A stretch of 64,000 nucleotides of DNA. Origin: Macrocystis pyrifera (Eukaryota > Sar > Phaeophyceae > Laminariales > Laminariaceae). Both the position numbers and the translations under genes were made by a program. Shown here piece by piece: positions 45,336 to 56,100 of this stretch (its first letter is position 1; each line of letters starts with the position of its first letter). The stretch lies in the NCBI GenBank assembly GCA_031763025.1, contig JASSKH010000007.1, positions 6,215,930 to 6,279,929 on the forward strand, written 5' to 3'. The notes under the pieces were generated by a model. That model saw only the letters and a list, made by a program, of their open reading frames with translations. It had not been told where the DNA came from and ran no database searches.

Positions 45336-46700
45336 GCCAAGTACCAGGTTTATCGCATAAGAACGTTTTGATCATTTTGGTCCCATCCTGTTTCACCTTT
45401 TGTGGCCACCATCTATCTCCTAGGGTAGCGATCGTTATCTCCCTATATAGCGTTTATCGATAGTGTATTAAGCTTCTCCATGTCGCGTTCGTCTATTTTC
45501 CTCATCTCCAACACGTCCCGTTCGTCCTTGTACACTTCACACTCTCCCATTTGTTTGAGTTCTACTCTCTTTTGCTTTGCCACATGGGCACATCTGTACG
45601 TCTTCTTCCTCCTCTCGTCTGCTGGGATACGCGAGAGTCTGGCTGGCGTAGATATACCAAGACGCGAGCATGCGCTTTAGCCATGATTATGATTGCTTGT
45701 CGTAGAAGAAAATTGTCTTAGGCAAAGCAAAAAAAAAGCGTGTCTCAAAGGGATGCGCCATCCGCCAGCTGCTGTTGCACGTCGCGAAGAAGACGCTGGT
45801 GCGAGTGATGAGCCATGGTCTCAGAGGCTGTTGGTCGACAGCGGCCGCGGGATGAACGGATGGCTCTTCCCTCGCTGCTCGCTCAATTTTCGAGGTTGCG
45901 TGTAGCCGGTTTTAGCAGCTCTTCGTGTGTGTTGCTCGTGCGTTCTTTTAAAACGGTGAACCAGCAACCAGCAAACGGCGATAAGTGGCATGAGAGATGC
46001 GAGAATGACGAGAGTGAGGCGACGCTTCTGTGTGCTGAGGTTTATAGGCGTTGTCTGGCCGCAGCGTCGGCGACGTCTTGTTTTCTCACAAGCCGGCCAG
46101 TGGATGAAAGCTACAGGAGAACAGTACGCCGACCGAAACAAAGTGCCATTCGCCCGCTGAATCCGCCACCGTATTGCATTTTTTTTTTGTGTGGCAGGCA
46201 TTTGAGTGAAGCTGTCTTGGAGTGGTGATAAGGCAGAGGGCGTAGGGTGCTAAGGAGACGACAGGGTAACTATGACTGTACTTGTTGACACCTCCCAGCC
46301 TAAAAGCGTATGCAGTCAATGCTGTAGAGGCAAAAGACGCTCGTGATCCCTCCCCCCTCAGCGCTTCGGCAGACGTTCGGCTAGCAAAACCCGCCGCTTT
46401 CTCTTGTCCTTCCGCTACCACCATATCTCACTATGGCCCCCCGTCTTACATCCGTGCTTTGCTCCGTCTCGCTCGCGCCTGCCCGCTCGTGCTGGCGTCT
46501 GCTGTTCTTGTCCGGCATGCCCTCGTTCCCTCTCCACCAATTCGGGGCTTGCATCGCTTGGTGCGCGGAACTCAGTTGACGAGGTGGAAAGCGCGAGCGA
46601 GGCGGCCAACGCCGCTACCGGCCTTCGAAAAAGTGGCGGCGGCGTACGCGGCACCGCCTCCGCCATCGGAGTAGCTTACGCGGTTGCTGCTGCAGCGGCC
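45336..46700. other. No gene recognised
   Basis: Plus-strand frames at 45815-46228 and 46282-46724 are open for 105-137 codons and partly Ala-rich (VDEVESASEAANAATGL near 46575). Neither shows a known domain or convincing splice sites, so they are left unannotated. Confidence 0.4.
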
Positions 46701-47130
46701 ACTGCTGCTTGCTTCGCGCATTAGGACGAGCAAGCCGATGCTGTTGTATGAAGGCGTACGTAAGCGTCTTGTCTTAGTTGATAAATGTTTGGGGCGTTTT
46801 TTTTTTTGGGAGGCCGAGCGGTTCTGAGTAGCTTGTGCCTGGGTGGGCACGCTTGTTTGGCGCAGTAGGATGCTGAAATCGCTTTTGGATGAAGGCGTAC
46901 GCAAGCGTCCTGTCTTATTAATAAGTATTTTGGGCGCTTTTTTTGTTCGGGACGAGGGGTTCTGACTAGCTCGTGCCTGGGCGGCCACGCTCGCTTCGCG
47001 CATCAGGACAAAGAAAATCGAAGTTGCATGAAGGCGTCCGTATGCGTCTTGCTTAATTTTTTAGTTTTTATCGGGTAGTTTTCTGTTTCGACGAGCGGTT
47101 CCGAGTAGCTCGTGCCTGGTTGGGCACGGT
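46700..47130 (+). repeat. Three tandem copies of an about 140-bp unit
   Basis: ATGAAGGCGTACGTAAGCGT recurs at 46748, 46889 and 47028 (offsets 141 and 139). Each unit includes GAGCGGTTCTGAGTAGCT, GTGCCTGGGTGGGCACGCTTG (a GTGCC/GGCAC hairpin) and TTCGCGCATTAGGAC. Confidence 0.85.
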
Positions 47131-47937
47131 TGCGGTGTAGTTTTCGTAATTCACCGTTTGGCCGACGTGTTTGACCTCGGACCAGGTTGGTTTGGCCCTC
47201 GACGAGTCTCGCTGGCAGTTCCCTGTTCCAGTCTGTCCAAGGTTGGCGCGAAATTTGCTGAGCGTCCTAGTCTGTCCAAAGGTTAGCGCGAAGCATGCAT
47301 TCAAAAACGTCGTACTGTAGTTTTTCCTTCCTTAGCTCGATTTCTTTTCGCTCAAAAGACGCCTAAACCTAGCGACTGGGCAGGGTACGGCGGGAATTAG
47401 GCCTTGGTTTTGCAGTTGATAGGCAGGTCAGGTCGAGACTGGCGCGCAGATTCCGCGTTTATATGAGTAGTGTGTGGTACTTTTCCTGGCACTGCTTTCT
47501 TTCTGTTAAGTACTATTGAGCCAGGAAGGATGTTAGGGAAGCGGTTTTCAAGGAGGAGGAGAAAGAGGCCGCAGAGGTGCTGTCGAGAGTAAGGTTCATT
47601 GCTTCCTGGCCGATTGGCGCTGCCGTCTCCTCCATGACCATGGCGGTTTTGGTAATTTGCTTGCTTTGATGTTTTAAAACGCTTTCGAAGGATATACAAT
47701 ATACAGTACAGAAAACGGTCGTTCAGCTCGTTTGCTCTCCTCGAGTACACCCCCCCCCCCTCGGATTTAATCGTTTGCTTTTTCGCGAGACCGATAGACG
47801 TATGTGCGGCTGGCTGTAGATTCACGGTAGTTGCTGGACTGCTATTAGTAGCTGCTGCAGGGGATTTGTTGTGTTTCGATCTCGCCTCACAGGGCGAAGG
47901 CAAGGACGCCGCGGAGACGTGTCGTATAAACGATGAG
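47131..47937. other. No gene recognised
   Basis: A 168-codon minus frame (47397-47903) has no recognised domain and an unremarkable composition. TCGAGTACA followed by C11 near 47750 is a minimal C-tract repeat end. Confidence 0.4.
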
Positions 47938-48100
47938 GTTTATGATGGCGGTGATTGGCAAGAAGGATGGTGACGATGGTGACGGTGATGATGATGATGA
48001 CGATGGTGATATGATGATGAGGATGATGCTGATGACGAAATGGCGGTGAGGAAGAAGAGAAGGATGATGGTGGTGGTGGCGATGATGAGTGATAGTGTGT
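47938..48100. repeat. GATGGT / GATGAT microsatellite
   Basis: An imperfect GAT-GGT-GAT repeat of about 160 bp gives Ser/His/Pro-rich frames on the other strand that are not genes. Confidence 0.88.
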
Positions 48101-51100
48101 GTATTTTTTGTGGGTGTTGCCGGAGAGGGATCTCTCGCAAAGGATGACCGAGTGGCGCCCACGGCGCCCTGAAGTCGTATATGCGGGGTGGGGATGCTAC
48201 GGGTGCTTTTGCCAAAGAAAGGAGGCGTCCTACGTACAGTAGTGGCATCGCTAGAGCTACAATAGCTATGCATGGTCAGCTTTGCTTCTGACGCAAGCGG
48301 TGTCCATATTCTGTTTTTTTTTGTCCTTGTGGCTTTTTCTGTCTGTCCACGGGATGATGTAGTGGGCGTGAGAGGGGAAGGACAATGACGATGCGACGAA
48401 TTCCTGCTTTGGAGGGCACCCAATGCACTACTGCTGTCTACCCTCCGATGGCTGAGAAGGCACCAACCACCCTCGCTGTGGTGGGAATGCCGTTTTTATT
48501 TCGGAGGTTGGCAAGCATTTTTTTACCCCTTGCAGTCGGAGCGGGTTCCGGCGTTGACGCCTTGCGTGTGCTATTGTTTTTCCTCGTAGCCTACTGGGTA
48601 TCTATGTGCTTGGCGGCGAGGAAGGGGGATAGATCAAGAGGGAGGGGCAATGGAGGGTGGCGGTTGGCACACGTGTTGCAGCGACTTGCCTTGTGTTGGT
48701 CGGTGTATTTTTATTTTTTTTTGAAAAATCTAGCGCTTCTGGGTGCACTACATGCAAGAGCCTGTGTGTTCTGTTTGCGGTGCGGCAGTGCGCTTGATCT
48801 AAACCTGGGGCTAGGTTCAGATTTATCGTTTTAGCGAGTATTATTTGTATAATAACTCTAGTCTAAAGCCTTGGTGCTGGAGCTGGGTTGTATTTTCGAC
48901 GTGTGTTTGGAGGATCAGGGGCGATGGGCAGGACAACAATATGTGGTGGGAGGTGGAAGGGTCGTTTTCCTTGTAGTGTACCGACATAGGTAGAGTGTCC
49001 ATGCTTGTGTTTTTTCGCCTCGCTGCGAGTAGCTGTCCAAAGCAAAGGCGAGTAAACGACCACTACGGCTGTTGAGACGAAACATTTAACGTTAGGTTAT
49101 CAGTTTTTATACCGCTGTAGTTTCTTCGCGCGGTGTATGGTTTACATTTCATTCCATGAAATCCGCCCGTTCCCAGAATTTATCGCGTTCAAGAAGAATG
49201 TACGATGTATCCAAAGCGTACAGCGGAGTTCGCCCTGCCCGGTGGTTAGTTATTTTTGCCGGGTTGTGACGTTTTTTCGGCGTCAGATTACATTATAAGC
49301 TGCCGCATGTTAGATTCCGTGCCCATCCATGTGTAGTACCAGGTCGTGTTTTGAGCTATGGGGGTGCAGAGCTATAATACGTACGTGTTCATCTTTGAGA
49401 CTAAACACCGCCTGGAATCTGCTCGCGCTTGAGGGTGCATTCGTTTTTGCTATTCCCTACTGCTGTGCCCCTTGGTCTTGCCAAAAGTGCGTTACCACCT
49501 GGGTTTTGCACGATGATTCGTTTGCTGACCTTTCGCAAGCAGTGTGATGAGGCGCAGGGTGCCCAGAAAAAAAACATTTTTATACACGTATCATACGTGC
49601 AGCGTGTTCCATGGTTCTTGGGCGGTGGGAACGGCGCAGAAAAGGAACACGAAAATGTTTAAAAGCAGCGACAACGATACTCGTTGACCTGCTCTACTCC
49701 CGGGTACAAAAAGATCGAACGCTCTCACGAGGAGGGGGGGACCACGGGAATATAAGGATCGTTTCTTACTGGGCGGTGGGGTGTGGAATCGTTGAGCAAT
49801 CGCTGCTTCCCGTTGGAGAGGGTCTTTGCAAAAGGCCGAAGAACAAGCAGACAGTTAAGCCGAGGGCTCTCCCACACGTTCCTCTTCGAGTTCACTACTG
49901 TTGTACAGTACGAGGGACTTAATTTTTTTGGCGGCGGTGATAACTACGACCATACCGTTAGCGAAAGAGCGCAGCCAACCGTCGCACACGACCGTCGCGG
50001 TGCACATTATACGTGTGCGGGGCGTCAATCGCTTCTTTTAGATCGTTCACGCTTTTTTTGCTGAGAGGTTTTTGGTGCCCAAAGTTTTCCGAATGGATTT
50101 TTATTCTTCTCATGAGGAGTTGGCTCATGGGAAAACGTACGTCATGCGCGATGTGAGATTCGAGAGGTCAGACTGGCGGACGGACGGACGGACAGACAGA
50201 CCACCTGTAGACAGGAAATTAATTTCAAAATGGAGACCCCAGTTGACACCGCGGGGTTCGATTATTAATAGTAGGAGCTTCGGACATCCAATGTGCTCAC
50301 TATGACAACACATTATACATCCGGTGTTCACTACTTTCGCCCCCACCCCTCTGAGCGATTGCCTCGGGCCTTGCTTCTCTTTTTTACCGCAACTCAGATC
50401 CTTGCTTTCACGCTATGGCAGGCCCCCTCTTCCCCTGTCCGGTACGGCGCAGGCCTTCATTTTTTTCGCAACCTAAGCAAGCACGAAACGTAATTTTACC
50501 CTTCCATTTGCTCGTCGGTTCACGTCTAAGTACCGTTGTGCTCACCCACGTCGTGCATCTAAACAAAAAGGAGCTATACACCCTCCCGCTCAGCATTTTA
50601 ACGCGTCGTGCCGTCATGTTACTATGTAGTGCTCAGAATAACGAAAACACAACACGTGCAAAATCATCAAATCGGGTTCGAAGTCGGGACCAACCGTGTG
50701 CTGGGGTGCACGAAGAAATAAATGATCACTTTCGCATCACCGAGGCGACCGACCCTAGCTATGATACATTGCGGGTACACATGTACTCAGAACACACACG
50801 AAGACGCGTTGCGCATTATTAATAGGCTTAGTAGTAGCCAAGCACGCGTAGCACTACGCCTACTGTAGAAAAATACCCAAACACGCATTTCATTACCAGG
50901 TAGACCTATTGATCCCTTTTGGGTATTGAAGATAGCGACCAACACAATAAAAACTTCGGTGTTGCGGACCGTCCACGAGCAGCGTGAGCGCCCAGCAACA
51001 CGGTTAGGATCATGTTTGCGCCCGCCGTGCCGTACGACTCCTTGCGTTGTACCTCGGACAGCAATCTGTTTTATCCCCCAATCACGCAACAGTGGCCGTT

Positions 51101-51379
51101 GCTGTTAATTCGTCAACATATAGAATCAATTTTCCTCCGTGAAGTCCCAAGAAGGGTTAATAGTCAAACACGCGTTGCGTTCGACGTACCGAGGTATCAA
51201 AAGTCAAAACACGTGCTGCATTGGACTTGCTAGTATTACCACAGTAGTAAGCCAAACAGCCACCTACGTACGTACGTACGTACGTTCGCTCGCAAGACAC
51301 GCCCACAGCGAACATACACCACAAGAAAAAAAAACAGGGGCTGCCGAGGGGGGTACACCCCCAGCAGCGCGACGCTGAC
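48101..51379. other. No gene recognised
   Basis: The longest plus frame (48385-48834, 149 codons) is hydrophobic and poly-T driven, with no family match. A (GTAC)n run lies at 51265-51284, and GGACGGACGGACAGACAGAC near 50177 is a tetranucleotide repeat. AGTACCAGGT occurs near 49335. Confidence 0.4.
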
Positions 51380-51473
51380 CTTTTCAGGACTGCACTCCCG
51401 TTTCGGGTACAAACTACTTAGATTTTGACTGGTTTGTCCCCAAAATTGGACTGCAGTTTGCCCAAAAAGAGTT
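51380..51473 (+). mobile_element. MITE family B copy
   Basis: CTTTTCAGGACTGCACTCCC and ATTGGACTGCAGTTTGCCCA pair around TACAAACTACTTAGATTTTG. The right flank GAGTTAAAACACC resembles that of the copy at 7055 (GGGTTAAAACACC), so that sequence belongs to the element's end. Confidence 0.8.
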
Positions 51474-52840
51474 AAAACACCACACGGCAGTAAGAACCAC
51501 CCGTACGGAGCGTCCTGGCGGCAACTACTTCGAGTACGAAACCGCGGCACACAATGTGTGGGGGTAAACCGATGAGCTCACGCATGAGGAAAAAAAAAAA
51601 CACAAAACTCGTCACCTTGAAGAACAGAAACAGACATCGACTTCTACCAAGAGCCGTCGACTCCACTACTAAACCAGCTGCTCTTGCCGCTGCGTCATAC
51701 CAGGTAGCTCTCAAGAGCTGGACCTATGTATAGCTCTGAAGCTATCATTTCGTAAATTCAAAGTCGCACGTGCAGTACACACCCCTCCCGCCTCCTCGCA
51801 TCTGCGAACTAACGACGAAATAACGGGCTATACTGCGTAGAGAATCGCTGAACCTCTCTGGTACTGCTGTGGAGCAACAACCTGCAACGCCGCTCTTTTC
51901 ATGCCGCTAGCGAATCTGCGACAATATCGATTTAATGGAGTGCTTGTGCTTATTTTACTTGGCTGCGAATGGACGTATTCCTCGCAATGCTTGGCAAGAC
52001 CAATCTACGTCGTCCGATCACGCGGCGACCAGTGAACGTGCCATAAGGAATAGTAGTAGGAGGAGGCATGCACAAAGCAGAAATCGCGAACCGGAGTCCA
52101 TATCCCAACATCGCTCTTCTACTTACTCCTTCTCGCCTCCAATGAAAAACGTGCCCCCTACCCTCGCCCGCCCCGCGCTGTCTACTCGTGCGCGATTTGG
52201 CACGCATGCTGCAAGGCCCACCATTAATATGCGCACGGTCGATCGTTGTTCAATTACTTTTTCGAAAAGCATGAACGTTTGGCTCCGCCTCAAGTCCTCT
52301 CTATACACGGAAGACCAATACTTTGCGCATGACGCGCGACACCGCGCGGGCAGCACGCTCAACCCTTGGAAAAAAAAAAACGGGCGCCGTGGATGCTAAA
52401 CCCCAAAAGGAACGAGGCAACGCCAGCACATAAATAAAATGAAACGGGAGCCATACGCAGAGCCATCCGCCATACGTCCAAGACAAGGAGGCGACAACGA
52501 GGTGACGGAAAGCGGGTTCAGTTGAGGTGTGCTTCGAATAGGGTTTTCTTCTGCCGCTTTCCACGCTGTACCGCGCTAGCAATCCGTGATAGATTAAAAA
52601 GTCCGCCGTCAAGAGGGGTACTCTACCTTCCGGGAGGCGGCGGCCGGAACAACCTTCAACCCAAGCGCAAGACGCAGTCCGCTAAAGCTCCTACTAAGCA
52701 AGCCAGTCGAGCGGGGTGCGGACGCGGACGTGGGCAAGCGCTTCGGGAGGGGAGGCGGGCGGGAGTCGGGTGGCATGTCGCAATCAACCCACGGCAGCTA
52801 TATTATCAAATCCAGACGTCTGCAACGCATTCGACATGTT

Positions 52841-53050
52841 CCGTCCATCTCAATGGACATATACACGAATGTATAACACTCTCGTAAGCGGTTTCCAGCA
52901 ATCGCAGAGACTACAGTGAGCCTAAATAACGAGAGGGAGAGCACATTTACCGTCCATCTCAATGGACATAGGCACGAATGTATAACACTCGCGCAGGCGG
53001 TTTCCAGCAATCGCAGAAACTACAGTGAGCCTAAACAACGAGAGGGAGAG
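52841..53050 (+). repeat. 109-bp tandem duplication
   Basis: CCGTCCATCTCAATGGACAT at 52841 recurs at 52950, followed in both copies by CACGAATGTATAACACTC ... GCGGTTTCCAGCAATCGCAG and CGAGAGGGAGAG. Identity is over 90 percent by eye. TCCATCTCAATGGA is a small hairpin. It lies about 115 bp downstream of the bHLH-PAS stop codon. Confidence 0.88.
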
Positions 53051-53165
53051 CTACGGTATGGCAATATTCAAAATATCGCGCTCTTCCCCCAACTCCCGCC
53101 CTTTATCCGCCCCGTTGCAGCTATATGCACGACTTCAAGCCTGCGGACGTGAGAGGCATCACACC

Positions 53166-56100
53166 CTACCGCGGACTTCTTCCACTCTTTTCTGATTTCC
53201 GTCCGCTCATACGCTGGTCCTCACAACCACTCTCGCTCGTTTCGACCTGGCTAGAGCTCTCAATATTCATTGCTTTCGTTCCCTTACCAGCTGCAGCAGC
53301 TCCAGTAGTACCATCGCCCCCGTTGGAGCTACCACCCGTGCCAGCGGCAGCGGCAGCGGCCTCAGCCGTACTGCGAGCAATAGCAGAGCCAGGGATAGCG
53401 GCGGCGGAGGGGGACGAAGCGGAGGAGGCGGCGAAGGCTTCGTCGCTGGTTGTTGTGGAGACCGAGGAGGGGCCGGCAGGATTAGAAGACTGCGGCGTGC
53501 AAGTCGATGAAGAACGAGACGACGACGATGAGCACGAAGAAGAGTGAACAACACCACCAACGGCACCACCAGCAGCGGCAGAGGCAGCAGCAGCAACAGC
53601 GGCCGCAGTCGCAGCGGGGGCGGGAGCAGGAGGTGGAGTAGGAGAAGAAGAAGCAGCACGAGAGGTGTTGGGCAGCAGAGAGCACAGGAAGTACTTGGGG
53701 CGGCCGAGTGCGTCTCGGACTAGAGTCAAGGAGAGGGACATCTGCGTTGTTGCAGGGGACAAAAACGCGAGTTGCGAGAGAACGGGTGTGGCGGTGAGGG
53801 AAGTGGGGGCGGGGCGGGGGTAGCGATGAGGGGGGTGACAAGGGCAGCGAGATGAGCGTCCTGTATACTCTGCACTATGGAACACCCTGTTTCTATGCAA
53901 AGAACTAAACCAAGTGTGAGTGTTGCGTGTGTCGCGGAAACGCCCCCCCCCCCCTCCCGACAGTCTGCATCGCGCGCACGTCGAAGAGGTTGTTCGTCAA
54001 CTTCAGCGCGCGAGAGCGTTGCCAGATAAAACAGTAACGCGGGTTGGAAACAACGAAATAACCACGAAAACAGGGCCAGGAACCCCCCGCTTGGACGAAC
54101 ATCCCAACTATTGAAGCCGACAGACAGCTGGTGTGAAAACAACGTCTGGCATGGCGATGTCGATATATCGACATCGTCCCTGGGCGCGGTTCAACTTTCG
54201 ATGCACCAAAAGCACAAGCCGCAAATGCAATATACTGCGCGCTCGAAGCGCTACGCACCCTGTGCTTGTTCGACGTCGCCACGCTCGTTCAGTATGTTTG
54301 CATTTTCGTATACATACAGTATGTCTCGGTTCGAAAACAAAAATTGTCACACGGCACGCCACTGAAAGTTAAGCGGCGGGCTTCTTTTCGAGGGTCGTGC
54401 AGACAGTCGGTTGGGCGTTCATCATCGAGGGTTCGGGTTCGAGGCACACGGATACCCCAGCGTTCAGTGGCTCACATCTTGGTCCTGCTTCTTGAGGACT
54501 GCCTTGGCCAGCACGTGCTTCGGTGCCTTCCCCGTTCCATCCGTCAGCATGGCCGACAAACGCCTACCGAAAGTGGAAGTAAGAAACACCCCATTTGAAA
54601 AATCGTTTCAACATTTATTTTTCTTGCTTGGGTATGATTCATTGTTTCGGCAAGGCAGTAGTTCATATAGTAATAGCAGCAGCAGCACGCAGCAGCACGC
54701 AGCAGCACGCAAAGGGGCGTGAAACGTGCGGGTGCACTACGGGTGCGAAAGAGCCCGGCACCGAGGGAGAACCGCACGAACAATCGCTGCGCGACCAAGC
54801 AATTGGAACACGAGCAACTCGTGCGCGCTAAGGAGTACCTCATTTCCCACGCCCGCCCAGGCTTCATTTCTCGTCATCGCTACTGATTTCGTGCTTGTAG
54901 CTCGTGCTTAAGTTCCGATTGCGATTGTTGCTACGCTTGTGGTTGCGATGGCGGTTGCGCATGCGAATGCACCCAATTTTTAGGTCGTCTTTACTCGCGC
55001 GCTTCGCCATACCGCTTCGCCCCTCTGAAATGCGTCGCATTGTTTTGCTTTGGCTATCACGCCTTGCGCTCGTCGCCTCCCGGTTCCGTCGCACCCCACT
55101 CTCACCCAAAAGTCTCCTGGAGATCAGAGGGAGCCGTGAGGCTCAGCAGGGTGAGCTGCTTGATCTCGTCGTTCAGATAACCGCTCAGCGCCTCAAACTG
55201 GAGGTTGCTCTCGATCAGGCGCCCTTCCACGGTAGCCATCGCCAAGGCTACGCTGGCGTGCGCAAAAACCTGTCGAAGGCGCGCCCACGGCATAGAGGGA
55301 GAAAAGAGAAGACAAGTGAGAAAGGGGGCGAACCAATTTCGGGTTCGGAAGAACGCACGCACGGGTGTAGAGCGAGATTGCCACGCCCATGCGTGCTCAA
55401 CGAGCACTGAGCGTCGTTCGCCCGCATGCGGTGCCCTACCGCCTATGTAGTGCCCTACCGCCTACAAACTGCATGTGCGACTGGTTAATAAGGTCAAAGG
55501 TTTCCGCCCCATGCGGGCTTTTTCCCCAGAAACCGGAGGTCATTCGTATAGCAGACGTCACCAGTTTTGCACCACACCTGCTTGCAGTCGATCGCACCCC
55601 CGTTAGGGTCTTGTCGGGCGACTTCCGGAGCATCCGCAGTTTCTGCCATCCATCTTGCACGCGCGCGTGGTGGGGTAGAAAAGCAACACGCAGCGGTGGG
55701 GTGAGGGCGGAACGTGGAGGGGACGAAGCGGGGGGGGCGACAACAACAAAAATGATGCATACTGAAGCAAACTGAGTTTAACAAGAACGAAAGTGTCATG
55801 ACGTGCCGAAGAAGCAGCTACGGCCTTTCCTTTTAACTCAGTACTCGTAACGTCGGCAATGATACGGGCGGAGCATTCGGGGTGGGAGCGAAGACGCTGC
55901 GCTAACCTTTCTCACAGATGCGACAATCGCGGCCGACTTTACTCTTGGTCCACCACATGCTGTGCGCTAAGCGCTACTCTGACACTCGAAGTGACTTGTG
56001 GGGCGCGGGCGGTCAATCGTTCATCCGTCGTACAACGGTACGATGGGGGCCGAAAGCTCATTTGTCGCGCACACACCGCTACTCAATAGTGCAACAGGCA

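Noticed and set aside
47397-47903. 168-codon minus frame
   Set aside because: No domain or plausible gene context was seen; length alone is not enough in this composition.
48385-48834. 149-codon hydrophobic plus frame
   Set aside because: Hydrophobicity comes from T-rich DNA; there is no recognised domain, splice pattern or relative.
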